Below, piece after piece: positions 32,732-41,829 of a stretch of DNA of 59,981 nt; within the stretch, counting starts at the first letter, position 1, and each line of letters starts with the position of its first letter. The notes under the pieces were generated by a model. The model had not been told where the DNA came from, made no database searches, and saw nothing but the letters and a program-made list of their open reading frames with translations. Where the stretch lies: NCBI GenBank assembly GCA_018241745.1, contig JAFEDG010000151.1, positions 1 to 59,981 of the forward strand, given 5' to 3'. The translations under genes and the position numbers were made by a program. The DNA is from Pseudomonadota bacterium. Lineage in GTDB: Bacteria; Pseudomonadota; Gammaproteobacteria; Burkholderiales; Casimicrobiaceae.

Positions 32732-33280
32732 TCACGCCTTCTTCTTGCGCGGGGGCTTGGCGAAGCGCCGCACCGACTCGACGATCTCCTGCTTCGCTTC
32801 CTCGGCGCCCACCCAGCCGGCGATCTTCACCCACTTGCCGGGCTCCAGGTCCTTGTAATGCTCGAAGAAGTGGGCGATCTGCTGCGTCGTGATGGCCGGC
32901 AGGTCGCGCGGCGACTGCACGTCCCGGTAGATGGCAGAGAGCTTGTCGATGGGCACGGCGAGGATCTTGGCGTCGCCCCCGGCCTCGTCTTCCATCTTCA
33001 GCATGCCGATCGGCCGGCAGCGGACGACGACGCCGGTGATCAGCGGCACCGGCGACAGCACCAGCACGTCGGCCGGGTCGCCATCCGCGGACAGCGTCTG
33101 CGGGATGTAGCCGTAGTTGCACGGGTAGTGCATCGCCGTCGACATGAAGCGGTCGACGAACACGGCGCCCGTGGCCTTGTCGACCTCGTACTTGATCGGA
33201 TCGCCGTGCATCGGGATTTCGATGACGACGTTGCAGTCGTTGGGGACGTCCGTGCCGGCGGGGACGCGATCGAGGCTCAT
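32732..33280 (-). CDS. ppa: Inorganic pyrophosphatase
   Basis: 182 residues, family I. It hydrolyses pyrophosphate to drive biosynthetic reactions. The metal-binding motif [12 protein letters not shown] (three Asp) and [18 protein letters not shown] are intact, followed by [18 protein letters not shown] perfect TATAAT on the minus strand (33319-33314) lies 34 bases upstream and is the probable -10. Divergent from the DUF3047 gene. Confidence 0.97.
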   Translation of the reverse strand: MSLDRVPAGTDVPNDCNVVIEIPMHGDPIKYEVDKATGAVFVDRFMSTAMHYPCNYGYIPQTLSADGDPADVLVLSPVPLITGVVVRCRPIGMLKMEDEAGGDAKILAVPIDKLSAIYRDVQSPRDLPAITTQQIAHFFEHYKDLEPGKWVKIAGWVGAEEAKQEIVESVRRFAKPPRKKKA

Positions 33281-33344
33281 CGGGGATGCGAAAACACGGG
33301 GACGGGACCCGCGATTATACGAGACGCGGGTCGCCGAAGGCGCT

Positions 33345-34127
33345 ATGCTCCGCCGCGTGCGCCCTACCCGCCTCGTGCCACTGCTCGCCGCCTCGATGGC
33401 GCTCGGTGCCGTTGCGCAGACGCCGCCCGCGCAGCCCCCCGCCGCACTGGCCGCCGTGACGGCGGCCGCGCTCCCGCCGTTCTCGGCCGGCGCGCCCGGC
33501 CGCGCGCTGCCGCCCGGCTGGGTCACCGTCCCGATCAACGAGCGCAAGACGCCGACGCGCTATGACGTCGTGCTCGACGCCGGCACGCCCGTGCTCCATG
33601 CCGTGGCGGACAGCTCTGCGAGTCTCGTCGGGCACGAACTGGCGATGGACATCGCCGCGACGCCGGTCGCGCACTGGCGATGGAAGGTCGCGGGCGTGGT
33701 GCCCGGTGGCGACAACACGACGCGCGATCACGAAGACGCCGCCGCGCGTGTGATCTTCGAGTTCGACGGCGACCGCAGCAGGCTGCCCATCGGCGACCAG
33801 GCCGCGTTCCGGCTGTCGAAGATCGTGTCGGGCCGCGTGCTCGCGTACGCAACGCTGATGTACGTGTGGTCCAGCAACGCGCCGGTGGACACGATGATCG
33901 TCGACCCGTTCACCGACCGCATCATGATTGTCGTCGCGACGACCGGCAACGCGGACGCCGGCCACTGGGTCGCGGTGACGCGCAACCTGGCGACGGACTT
34001 CCGTCGCGCGTTCGGCGAGGCTCCCGGCAAGCTCGTCTCCGTCTCGGTGATGACCGACACGGACAACACGGGCACGCACGCCGAAGCCTGGTACGGCGAC
34101 ATCACGCTCGGTCCCGCGCAGCGCTGA
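33345..34127 (+). CDS. DUF3047 family secreted protein
   Basis: 260 residues. A signal peptide ends near Ala24-Gln (MALGAVAQ). The body shows [35 protein letters not shown] and WYGDITLGP near the end, the DUF3047 pattern, a beta-sandwich domain of unknown function usually found in secreted proteins of proteobacteria. Divergent from ppa with 64 bases between. Confidence 0.85.
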   Translation: MLRRVRPTRLVPLLAASMALGAVAQTPPAQPPAALAAVTAAALPPFSAGAPGRALPPGWVTVPINERKTPTRYDVVLDAGTPVLHAVADSSASLVGHELAMDIAATPVAHWRWKVAGVVPGGDNTTRDHEDAAARVIFEFDGDRSRLPIGDQAAFRLSKIVSGRVLAYATLMYVWSSNAPVDTMIVDPFTDRIMIVVATTGNADAGHWVAVTRNLATDFRRAFGEAPGKLVSVSVMTDTDNTGTHAEAWYGDITLGPAQR

Positions 34128-34193
34128 GCGGCTGTCCGCAGGAAGCGCCGCGCGCGTCGCGTGCCCGCCGCCGAACCGCTATCATCGTTCGCC

Positions 34194-34868
34194 ATGGCTT
34201 CCGCACAATCGATGGCTGCCGTCGCGGCCGGACCGACGATGGTCGAGCAGGTGTACCGCGCGATCCTCGACGCGATCATCGACGGCCGCCTCACGCCCGG
34301 CGAGCGCCTGACGCAGGAAAGCGTCGCCGCCAAGCTTGCGGTCTCGCGCCAGCCGGTCGGGCAGGCGCTGATGCTGCTGCGCGAGCAGCGCTTCGTCGCG
34401 CAGGCGGGGCGGCGCGGGCTGATGGTCGCACCGCTCGACCGCGAGTTCATGCGCTGGATCTACGAGCTGCGGCTCGGTATCGAGCCGCTGGCCGCCGCGC
34501 TGGCCGCGCGCAACGCCACGGACACGCAGCGCGCCGAAGGCCACCGCCTGCTTGCCGTCGGCCAGGCCGCCGTGCGCGACAACGCGATCGGCCCGCTGAT
34601 CGACGCGGACATGGCGTTCCACATGTGGCTGTACGCGACGTCCGGCAACCGCTTGTTCGTCGACACGATGGAAAAGCTGTGGCACCACCTGCGGCGCGCG
34701 ATGCGCGAGGTTCTCGCGCAGCGCGAATACCGGCGCGCCGTGTGGACCGAGCACGAGCAGATCCTGCGCGCGATCGACGCGCGCGACGAGAACGCGGCGG
34801 CGTCGCTGCTGCGCGCGCACCTCGCCAACGCGGCGGTCAGCGTGCAGGTGGCGGTGCTGGCGGCGTGA
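34194..34868 (+). CDS. GntR-family transcriptional regulator (FCD domain)
   Basis: 224 residues. N-terminal winged helix (VEQVYRAILDAIIDGRLTPGERLTQESVAAKLAVSRQPV, in part LTPGERLTQESVAAKLAVSR) and a C-terminal FCD ligand domain with metal-site His and Asp (DADMAFHMWLYATSGN, WTEHEQILRAI). Such regulators bind small carboxylic acids. TATCAT at 34180-34185 ends only 8 bases before the ATG, so the transcript may be leaderless. It is tail-to-tail with the 2-hydroxyacyl-CoA operon (7 bases apart) and is the best candidate regulator for it. Confidence 0.9.
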   Translation: MASAQSMAAVAAGPTMVEQVYRAILDAIIDGRLTPGERLTQESVAAKLAVSRQPVGQALMLLREQRFVAQAGRRGLMVAPLDREFMRWIYELRLGIEPLAAALAARNATDTQRAEGHRLLAVGQAAVRDNAIGPLIDADMAFHMWLYATSGNRLFVDTMEKLWHHLRRAMREVLAQREYRRAVWTEHEQILRAIDARDENAAASLLRAHLANAAVSVQVAVLAA

Positions 34869-34875
34869 GCGCGGC

Positions 34876-35910
34876 TCAGCGGCCCGCGTAGACAGCGCTG
34901 TATTCGGCGTACACGCGGACAATGTCCGCGAAGCCGTCGCGCTCGACGCCTTTGAGCTCGCGGAATGGCCGCGCCGGGCGTCCCGCGTAGATCCAGCCGG
35001 CCGGCACGTGCGTGCCGGGCGCGACATGCGCGCCCGCCGCGATGCACGCGCCCTCTTCCATCACCAGGTGGTCGCCGACGATCGCGCCCATGCCGATCAG
35101 GCAGCGATCGGCAACGCGCCCCGAGCCCATACGCACGTTGTGCCCGACGGTGACGTCGTTGCCCAGTACCAGTTCTCCACGCAGGCCGTCGGTGACGAGG
35201 AAGCTGTTGTCCTGCACGTTCGTGCGCCGCCCGAGCGCGATGCGCGAATCGCCGGCGTCGACGACGCACGCGAAATAGATGCTCGCGTCGGCATCGAGCT
35301 CGACGCGTCCCGCAAGCGCAGCGGTGGCCGCAACGAAGCTCGTCGTCGCCAGCGACGGCCGCGCGGCGCCCGACACGGCAGGCGGAAAGCGCAGCGGCGG
35401 CAGTTCGGCCAGCGTGTACGGCTCGAGCGGCTCGCCGCGGCGCAGCGCCGCGTGATAGCGCGCGAGCTCGTCGCGCTCGATGGCACGCACCGGGACTGCG
35501 GGACTGCCGGCGTAGATCATGCCGCCCGCCAGCGTCTTGCGCGGCGGGACGACGGATCCCGGCATCACGAGTGCATGCGCACCCAGCGTCGCGCCGTCCA
35601 TGACGGTTGCCGCGTCCGCGACGACAACGCCGTCGCCCAGCGTGCACGCGTGGACGAGCCCGTAGCGCCCCACCGTGACGCCGTCCCCCATCGTCGTCGC
35701 ATAGACGTCGTGCGCGATGTGCACGGTGGCACGCGTGCCGAGCCATGTGTCGGCCCCGAGCGTGATGGCCTCGCCGTCGGCGCGCACCGTCGCATAGGCT
35801 TCGAGCCGCAGGTCCGGTCCCGCGGTCGTGCGGCCCGCGACGAGCGCATGCGCGCCGAAGCGAGCGCCGTCACCAATCTCGGGCGTGTAGTGCTGGTAGC
35901 GGATCTGCAT
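34876..35910 (-). CDS. Tandem gamma-carbonic-anhydrase-like (left-handed beta-helix) protein
   Basis: 344 residues made of two homologous hexapeptide-repeat domains, about 1-160 and 185-335. Each ends alike (LAGGMIYAGSPAVPVRAIERDE and VPAGWIYAGRPARPFRELKGVERD). Gamma-CA uses three zinc His: one after the NIQD strand, one in IGHG and one in LHGC. Here domain 1 has His64/His67 near the first position and His87 in VHAC, but Arg82 replaces the IGH His. Domain 2 has only the IGH-type His257, with Val239 and Gly262 at the other two. The losses are complementary. Relatives CaiE and PaaY work with CoA-ester pathways (PaaY is a thioesterase). Last gene of the six-gene CoA operon, 48 bases after the lyase. 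Confidence 0.8.
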   Translation of the reverse strand: MQIRYQHYTPEIGDGARFGAHALVAGRTTAGPDLRLEAYATVRADGEAITLGADTWLGTRATVHIAHDVYATTMGDGVTVGRYGLVHACTLGDGVVVADAATVMDGATLGAHALVMPGSVVPPRKTLAGGMIYAGSPAVPVRAIERDELARYHAALRRGEPLEPYTLAELPPLRFPPAVSGAARPSLATTSFVAATAALAGRVELDADASIYFACVVDAGDSRIALGRRTNVQDNSFLVTDGLRGELVLGNDVTVGHNVRMGSGRVADRCLIGMGAIVGDHLVMEEGACIAAGAHVAPGTHVPAGWIYAGRPARPFRELKGVERDGFADIVRVYAEYSAVYAGR

Positions 35911-35958
35911 CGTGGACCGACGTTAACACGGCGCCCCTGCGCCGACCGCAGCTCGCGG

Positions 35959-37674
35959 TCATTCGCGCCAGCGGCGCTCGGCGTCGTCCCACGCGGTCAG
36001 CGCCTGCAGGTCGGGAACGATGGCGAGCCCCGATTTGCCGTCGGCGGACACGACGTCGGTACGCACGACGACGTCCAGCAGCGCGGGGCGATGCGCGAGC
36101 GCCCGGGCGATCGCGCCTGGCAATGCATCTGCATCGGTCACGCGCTCCGCATACAGGCCCAACGCGCGCGCCATCGCCGCGTGGTCGGCGAACTGCAGCC
36201 GCGTGCCGACGACGCGGCCCCAGTTCTGCTGCTGGTCGTTCACCTCGATCTGCCACGCGCCGTTGTTGGCGACGACGACCAGCAGCTTCGCCCCGTGGCG
36301 CGCGGCCGTGTCGAGCTCCATCGCGTTGAATCCGAACGCACCGTCGCCGGTGGCAACGACGACGTCGCGGTCCGGCGCTGCGAGCGCCGCCGCGATGCCG
36401 AACGGCGTGCCGACGCCGATGCAACCGAGTGGCCCGGGATCCAGGTACGTGGGCGCGTCGAGCGCGACGCGGGCAAAACTGAGGAAATCGCCACCGTCGG
36501 CGACGACGACCGCGTCGTCGCTCAATGCGTCGGCGAGCGCGGCGAGCAGCCGGTTGGGGTGGATCGCGCCGTCGGGCGCGGACGGCGCCGCACGCATCGC
36601 GCTCGCGAGCTTCGTCGCGCGCGCCTCGTGCTCGGCGCGCAGCCGCGCGGACCACGCGCGGTCGACCGCCGGCGCGCGGCCGGCGGCGGCCGTGACCAGC
36701 GCGTCCAGCGCTGCACCGCAGTCCGCGAACACCTCGACCTCACCGCGACGGTTGTCGCGCAATTCCGCCGCGTTGTCCGCCACGCGGACGAAGCGCGCGG
36801 CGCCGAACACTGCGGGTGAACCGTACGCGAGCTGGAAATCGAGCCGCCGGCCGAGCGTGACGACCACGTCCGCATCGCCCATCACCGCACCGCGCATCGC
36901 ACCGACATAGGCAGGATGCGCCGCCGGCAGCACGCCCTTGCTCTCGCCGGTATCGAGGTAGAGCGCGCCGGTCGCGTCGAGGAAGCGCGCGAGCGCCTCG
37001 GCCGCGCCGCGCACGCCGCGCCCGCCGATCACCAGCGGCCGGCGGGCCGTCCATACGGCGTCCACCGCGCGCGCGATCGCCACCGGGTCCGGCGCGGGCA
37101 CGACGCGCGCCGCCTCGCCTGCGTTTGCCACCCGCTGCAGCGCAGGCGGGATGGTGGCGCGCAGCACGTCGGTGGGAAAGTCGAGATACACGGGGCCGGA
37201 TTCGCCTCCCGCGTCGCCGCGCGCCCGCGCCCAGGCTTCGGCGAACGACTGCGGCACCAGCGACGGCTCGCGCAGCGTCCGCGCGTAGCGCGTGATGCCG
37301 CGCATCATGCCGACGTGGTCGAGGTCCTGCAGCGCACCGCGCCCCTCCTGCGGACGCGGCGGCACGCCCGACAGCACGACGACGGCCGCGCGCGCGACGT
37401 GCGCGTTGGCAATACCCGTCATCGCGTTCGTCACGCCGGGACCGGCAGTGACAAGCGCGACACCGGGCATGCCGCGCAGCTCGCCATAGGCGTGCGCCAT
37501 GTAGACGGCCGCCCGCTCGTCGCGGACGTCGACGATCGCGATGCCTTCCGCATCGCAGGCCATCCACAACGGCATGATGTGGCCGCCGCACAGCGCGAAT
37601 ACGCGGTCGACACCGCGCGCCTTCAGCATCCGCGCGACGACGGTCGCGACGGCATCGTTCGCCAGGGTCTCCAC
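35959..37674 (-). CDS. Thiamine-dependent 2-hydroxyacyl-CoA lyase-like enzyme
   Basis: 571 residues, GTG start with GGGAGG upstream. Thiamine-enzyme fold with catalytic Glu53 (DVRDERAAVYMAHA), and the TPP motif GDGAFGFN (443-450) to NNGAW (470-474). From memory it matches the 2-hydroxyacyl-CoA lyase of Actinomycetospora chiangmaiensis (AcHACL) better than acetolactate synthase: FALCGGHIMPLW near the N-terminus, GPVYLDFPTDVLRATIPPAL mid-domain, ESKGVLPAAHPAYVGAMR and a C-terminal IVPDLQALTAWDDAE. AcHACL cleaves 2-hydroxyisobutyryl-CoA to acetone and formyl-CoA. Its place 18 bases after the HCM-type mutase supports the same substrate. Oxalyl-CoA decarboxylase or another acyl-CoA lyase are alternatives. 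Confidence 0.78.
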   Translation of the reverse strand: METLANDAVATVVARMLKARGVDRVFALCGGHIMPLWMACDAEGIAIVDVRDERAAVYMAHAYGELRGMPGVALVTAGPGVTNAMTGIANAHVARAAVVVLSGVPPRPQEGRGALQDLDHVGMMRGITRYARTLREPSLVPQSFAEAWARARGDAGGESGPVYLDFPTDVLRATIPPALQRVANAGEAARVVPAPDPVAIARAVDAVWTARRPLVIGGRGVRGAAEALARFLDATGALYLDTGESKGVLPAAHPAYVGAMRGAVMGDADVVVTLGRRLDFQLAYGSPAVFGAARFVRVADNAAELRDNRRGEVEVFADCGAALDALVTAAAGRAPAVDRAWSARLRAEHEARATKLASAMRAAPSAPDGAIHPNRLLAALADALSDDAVVVADGGDFLSFARVALDAPTYLDPGPLGCIGVGTPFGIAAALAAPDRDVVVATGDGAFGFNAMELDTAARHGAKLLVVVANNGAWQIEVNDQQQNWGRVVGTRLQFADHAAMARALGLYAERVTDADALPGAIARALAHRPALLDVVVRTDVVSADGKSGLAIVPDLQALTAWDDAERRWRE

Positions 37675-37692
37675 GGAGCGCGCCTCCCGTCG

Positions 37693-39399
37693 TCAGAAGA
37701 TCGGGCGCTCGCGGTACGTGCCCCAGACGCCTTTCAGCTTCTCCACGATGTCGCCCATCGACGCACCCGCTGCGACAAGCTCGATCGTCGCCGGCATGAT
37801 GTTCTGCGCCGGGTCGTTGGCGACGGCGACGAGCTTGTCCAGCAACGCGTCCACCTTCGCGTTGTCGCGCTCGCGGCGAACCTTGTTCAGGCCCGCCACC
37901 TGGCGGTCGGCCGTCGACGTGTCGTACGGATGCAGCTCGATGTCGAATTTCTCGTCCGGCATCACGTACTTGTTGACGCCGATCACCGGCTTCTCGCCGT
38001 TGGCCTTGCGCAGCGCAGTCTCGTAGGCGAAGTCGGCGATGCGGCGCTGGAACCAGCCTTCTTCGGTCAGCTTGATCGTGCCTCCCCGGCGGTCGACTTC
38101 GTCGATCACCTCGAAGATCGCCTTCTCGTACTGCGTCGTCAGCGCCTCGAGGAAGTACGAACCGCCGAGCGGGTCGACCACGTTGGCGACGTTCGATTCG
38201 TCGGCGATGATCTGCTGCGTGCGCAGCGCGATGCGCATCGCCTCCTCCGTCGGGATCGCGAATGCCTCGTCCTTGCCGTTGGTGTGCAGGCTCTGGGCGC
38301 CGCCCAGCACGGCGGCCAGTGCCTGCAGCCCCGTGCGCACGATGTTGATCTCGTATTGCGGCTTGGTCAGCGACGCTGCCGCCGTCTGGCAATGGAAGCG
38401 CAGCCGCATCGACTCCGGGTTCTGCGCGCCGAAGCGCTCCTTCATGATCTTGGCGTAGACGCGGCGCACCGCGCGGAACTTGGCGATCTCCTCGAAGAAG
38501 TCCGCCTGGCATACGTAGAAGAACGCGAGCCGCGGTGCGAACTGGTCGACGTGCATGCCGGTCTTCTGCACCTCCTCGACGTAGGTGATGAGGTTGCACA
38601 TCGTGAACGCCACTTCGTCGAGCGGAGAGCTGCCGGCCTCCGACACGTGGTAACCCGAGATGTTGATCGGGTTGTAGCGCTTCATGTGCGTCGCGCAGTA
38701 CGTGATGCAGTCGCGGACGATGCGCACCGACGGCGCGATCGGGAAGATCCATTCCTTCTGCGCCTGGTATTCCTTCAGGATGTCGGCCTGGATCGTGCCT
38801 GACAGCGCATTGAGGTCGTAGCCGCGGCGCTGCGCTAGCGCCACGTACATCGCGAGCAGGATCCACGCGGACGGGTTGATCGTCATCGACACGGAGATCT
38901 TCGTAAGGTCGATGCCGTCGAACAGCCGCTCCATGTCGGCGAGCGTGTCGATGGCGACGCCCTCGCGGCCCACCTCGCCTTCGCTCATCGGATGGTCGCT
39001 GTCGTAGCCCATCAGCGTCGGCATGTCGAAGTCGGTGGACAGCCCGGTCTGGCCGTTGGCGATCAGGTACTTGAAGCGCCCGTTCGTGTCCTCGGCGGTG
39101 CCGAAGCCCGCGATCTGGCGCATCGTCCACGTGCGACCGCGGTACATCGTCGGATACGGCCCGCGCGTGTACGGATACTGGCCCGGCAGGCCGATGTCCT
39201 CGAGCGGCGTGTCGGCGACGTCCAGCGCCGTGTACGTCCGCTTGACGGGGAAGCCGCCCAGCGTGCGGAACTCCGCGGCGCGCTCGGGCGCCTTGGCGGT
39301 GAAGCGCGCGACCTCGCCACGCTCCCAGGCGGCGACCTGTTCGGTCAGCGCGTCGCGTGCGGCCTCGTCGAGCAGGCGGTGGGGGACTCGATCGTTCAT
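37693..39399 (-). CDS. hcmA: 2-Hydroxyisobutyryl-CoA mutase large subunit (B12-dependent)
   Basis: 568 residues, the catalytic TIM-barrel subunit without a fused B12 domain. It isomerises 2-hydroxyisobutyryl-CoA and 3-hydroxybutyryl-CoA with adenosylcobalamin. Specificity residues: Ile96 in WTMRQIAGFG replaces the Tyr89 of methylmalonyl-CoA mutase and the Phe of isobutyryl-CoA mutase; Asp123 in LSTDFDMP, 27 residues later, matches Asp117 of HcmA from Aquincola; Gln214 in ILKEYQAQKEW replaces the carboxylate-binding Arg207. Ile plus Asp is the HCM signature. The ATG overlaps the meaB stop (ATGA), with AAGGAG 7 bases upstream. The small subunit is encoded at the head of the same operon. Confidence 0.92.
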   Translation of the reverse strand: MNDRVPHRLLDEAARDALTEQVAAWERGEVARFTAKAPERAAEFRTLGGFPVKRTYTALDVADTPLEDIGLPGQYPYTRGPYPTMYRGRTWTMRQIAGFGTAEDTNGRFKYLIANGQTGLSTDFDMPTLMGYDSDHPMSEGEVGREGVAIDTLADMERLFDGIDLTKISVSMTINPSAWILLAMYVALAQRRGYDLNALSGTIQADILKEYQAQKEWIFPIAPSVRIVRDCITYCATHMKRYNPINISGYHVSEAGSSPLDEVAFTMCNLITYVEEVQKTGMHVDQFAPRLAFFYVCQADFFEEIAKFRAVRRVYAKIMKERFGAQNPESMRLRFHCQTAAASLTKPQYEINIVRTGLQALAAVLGGAQSLHTNGKDEAFAIPTEEAMRIALRTQQIIADESNVANVVDPLGGSYFLEALTTQYEKAIFEVIDEVDRRGGTIKLTEEGWFQRRIADFAYETALRKANGEKPVIGVNKYVMPDEKFDIELHPYDTSTADRQVAGLNKVRRERDNAKVDALLDKLVAVANDPAQNIMPATIELVAAGASMGDIVEKLKGVWGTYRERPIF

Positions 39400-40361
39400 G
39401 CGGTTTCTCCTTGAGGCAGCGCCGCGAGCAGGCGCGTCGCGGCGGCGTGCGGTGACAGTTCACGCGCGGCCATCGCGGCGAGCAGCGACGCGACGCGGCC
39501 GTCGCGCGCGCGCTCGAAGCGGTCGCGCAGCAGTTCCTCGCTGGCCTTGAGCAGCCGGCGTTCGTCGATCAACGCGCGCCGTGTCGCGATCTCGCCGCTC
39601 TGCTCGAGCGCGGCGCGATGCGCGTCGACGGCGGCCACGAGTGCGTCGACGCCCTCGCCGGTCGCAGCGCTCGTCGGCAACACCGGCGGCTTCCAGCCAG
39701 GACGATTCGCGAGGTCGAGGATCAGCATCGACTTCAAGTCCGCGATCGTGCGGTTGGCATCCGGCTTGTCGCACTTGCTGACGACGTGGATGTCGGCGAT
39801 CTCGAGTACGCCGGCCTTGATGGCCTGGATGTCGTCGCCCAGGCCCGGCGCGGAGACGACGACCGTCGTGTGCGCAGCGCGTGCGACGTCGACCTCGTCC
39901 TGCCCGACGCCGACCGTCTCGATCATCACGACGTCGAAGCCGGACGCATCGAGCACGTCGACCGCTTCCAGCGTGCCGCGCGCGAGCCCGCCCAGCGCGC
40001 CGCGCGTGGCCATGCTGCGGACGAACACGCCAGGATCGCCGCCGAGTTCTCCCATACGGATGCGATCGCCGAGGATCGCGCCGCCGGAAAACGGCGACGA
40101 CGGGTCGATGGCGACGATCGCCACGGTGCGTCCCTGCTTGCGGATCGCGGCGGCCACCAGCGCGACGAGCGTCGACTTGCCGCTGCCGGGCACGCCGGTG
40201 ATGCCGACAACGTGCGCGCGGCCGGCGTGCGCGAACATCGCGTCCAGCGCGGGCCGCGCTTCGGCGACCCCGCTTTCGGCGCGTGTCAGCAGGCGGGCGA
40301 TCGCGCGCGTGTGCCCGGCCCGCGCGGCGGCGACGAGGTCGAGCGACGCGACATAGCCCAT
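39396..40361 (-). CDS. MeaB-type G-protein chaperone of the B12 mutase
   Basis: 321 residues. A GTPase that loads and protects the adenosylcobalamin cofactor of acyl-CoA mutases. Walker A GITGVPGSGKST (53-64), the following VAIDPSSPFSGGAILGDRIRM and the C-terminal dimerisation arm are all present. It sits between the ligase (5 bases) and hcmA (4-base overlap), the arrangement called meaH in 2-hydroxyisobutyrate degraders. Stand-alone rather than fused to the mutase as in IcmF. Confidence 0.95.
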   Translation of the reverse strand: MGYVASLDLVAAARAGHTRAIARLLTRAESGVAEARPALDAMFAHAGRAHVVGITGVPGSGKSTLVALVAAAIRKQGRTVAIVAIDPSSPFSGGAILGDRIRMGELGGDPGVFVRSMATRGALGGLARGTLEAVDVLDASGFDVVMIETVGVGQDEVDVARAAHTTVVVSAPGLGDDIQAIKAGVLEIADIHVVSKCDKPDANRTIADLKSMLILDLANRPGWKPPVLPTSAATGEGVDALVAAVDAHRAALEQSGEIATRRALIDERRLLKASEELLRDRFERARDGRVASLLAAMAARELSPHAAATRLLAALPQGETA

Positions 40362-40366
40362 CGCGG

Positions 40367-41797
40367 TCAGCCGGACGTCGCGAGCCTCTGGCTCATGTCG
40401 CGGAACACCTCGCGGTCGTCCACGACGCGCCGCGCCTTGAAGTCGGTACGCGGGAACGTGCCGGGTGCGACGACCTCGATCTTCGCGCGCAGGCCCAGCA
40501 TCTTCGCGAGCCGCCGCGACGCCTCGTCGCGCAGGCCGTTCAACGCATCGCCGCCGCGTGCGGCGAGTTCGCCGCTTGCCTCCAGGCGCACGAGCAACTC
40601 GTCCATCGTGCCTTCGCGCGAAATGACGATCCGGTGCTCGCCGCCATAGCCGTCCAGCTGGTTGACGACGGCGTCCACCTCGCTCGGATAGACGTTCTCG
40701 CCGCGGATCGTGAACATGTCGTCGATGCGGCCGAAGATGCCTTGCGGCAGCCGCGGGTACGTCCGGCCACAGGGATTCGGGCCGTTTTCCCAGAGCGTGA
40801 GGTCGCCGGACAACAGCCGGATCATCGGCTGCGACGTCCGCTCGAGATGCGTGTAGACCGGCGTGCCGCGTTGCCCGTACGGCACGCGATGGAACTTCAC
40901 CGGGTCGCACACCTCGGTGTAGACGACGTCCTGCCAGCACAGCATGCCGTCGGTCTCGGCCGTGCCGGACACGTTCATGAACGGCGTCATCTCGGCCATC
41001 GAGCCGCAGTCGACGACGCGCGCACCGTACGCGTCGGCGATGCGGTCGCGCACGCCGGGCACGGAAGCGCCGGGCTCGCCGGAGAAGAACATCGTCTTCA
41101 GCCCGAACGCGCGCGGGTCGTAGCCCTCGTCGCGCGCGACCTCCGCGAGGTGCAGCGCGAACGACGGCGTCGCATAGAGCCCTTGCGGCTTCACGAGGTC
41201 GAGCCACATCGCCGCGCGCGCCGTCATGCCCGCGGCGCCCGCGCCGAACGGGAACGCCTTCGCGCCCAGGCGCTCCGCGCCCGCGAGCGAACCCCAGGAC
41301 CCGAGGTACAGGCTGAAGATCGCCGCGATGAAGATCGTATCGCCCGGGCGCAGGCCCATCGCCCACAGGATGCGGGCATGCGCGTTGGCGATCGCGTCCC
41401 AGTCGGCGCGGCCGATCGCGAATGCCGTCGGCCGTCCCGTGGTGCCCGACGTGCCGTGGATGTGGAACACCTCGCCCTCCGGTACGCACAGGTAGTCGCC
41501 GAACGGGGGATGCGCGGACTGCGACGCGCGAAGGTCCGCCTTCTTGATGACCGGCACGCGCGCTTCGAAGTCCTCGAGCGTGCGCAATTGGTCGGGATGG
41601 AATCCCGCTTCCTCCCATTTGCGGCGGTAGAAGGGCGAGTGATCCCACGCGTGGCGCGTCACTTCGCGCAGCCGGACGAGGATCGCCGCTTCGCGCTCGG
41701 CGGCGGGCATCGTCTCGCGTCGCGGAAACCAGTACCGCGAGCTCGCCGGCGGACGGTAGTCGGCGTCGTAGCGCGGCGGAAAGCTCCACTGTTCCAT
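40367..41797 (-). CDS. 2-Hydroxyisobutyrate-CoA ligase-like (PaaK-type AMP-forming ligase)
   Basis: 476 residues, the PaaK (phenylacetate-CoA ligase) subfamily of AMP-forming synthetases. The P-loop is IHGTSGTTGRPTAFAIGR; adenylate motifs are FSGEPGAS and DCGSMAEMTPF, and the hinge GRIDDMFTIRGENVYPSEV precedes the C-terminal lid with Lys in FPRTDFKARRV. A perfect AAGGAGGT lies ahead of the ATG. In known clusters the ligase next to hcmA/hcmB (hcl) activates 2-hydroxyisobutyrate; here that is inferred from context. Confidence 0.86.
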   Translation of the reverse strand: MEQWSFPPRYDADYRPPASSRYWFPRRETMPAAEREAAILVRLREVTRHAWDHSPFYRRKWEEAGFHPDQLRTLEDFEARVPVIKKADLRASQSAHPPFGDYLCVPEGEVFHIHGTSGTTGRPTAFAIGRADWDAIANAHARILWAMGLRPGDTIFIAAIFSLYLGSWGSLAGAERLGAKAFPFGAGAAGMTARAAMWLDLVKPQGLYATPSFALHLAEVARDEGYDPRAFGLKTMFFSGEPGASVPGVRDRIADAYGARVVDCGSMAEMTPFMNVSGTAETDGMLCWQDVVYTEVCDPVKFHRVPYGQRGTPVYTHLERTSQPMIRLLSGDLTLWENGPNPCGRTYPRLPQGIFGRIDDMFTIRGENVYPSEVDAVVNQLDGYGGEHRIVISREGTMDELLVRLEASGELAARGGDALNGLRDEASRRLAKMLGLRAKIEVVAPGTFPRTDFKARRVVDDREVFRDMSQRLATSG

Positions 41798-41829
41798 CGT
41801 GACCTCCTTGGGTACCGCGACGCGTGGTC

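Noticed and set aside
36740..39463. 907-codon open frame antisense-phase to hcmA and the lyase
   Set aside because: It is a shifted frame of two clear genes on the same strand, with Arg/Ala-rich translation typical of GC-rich shadows.
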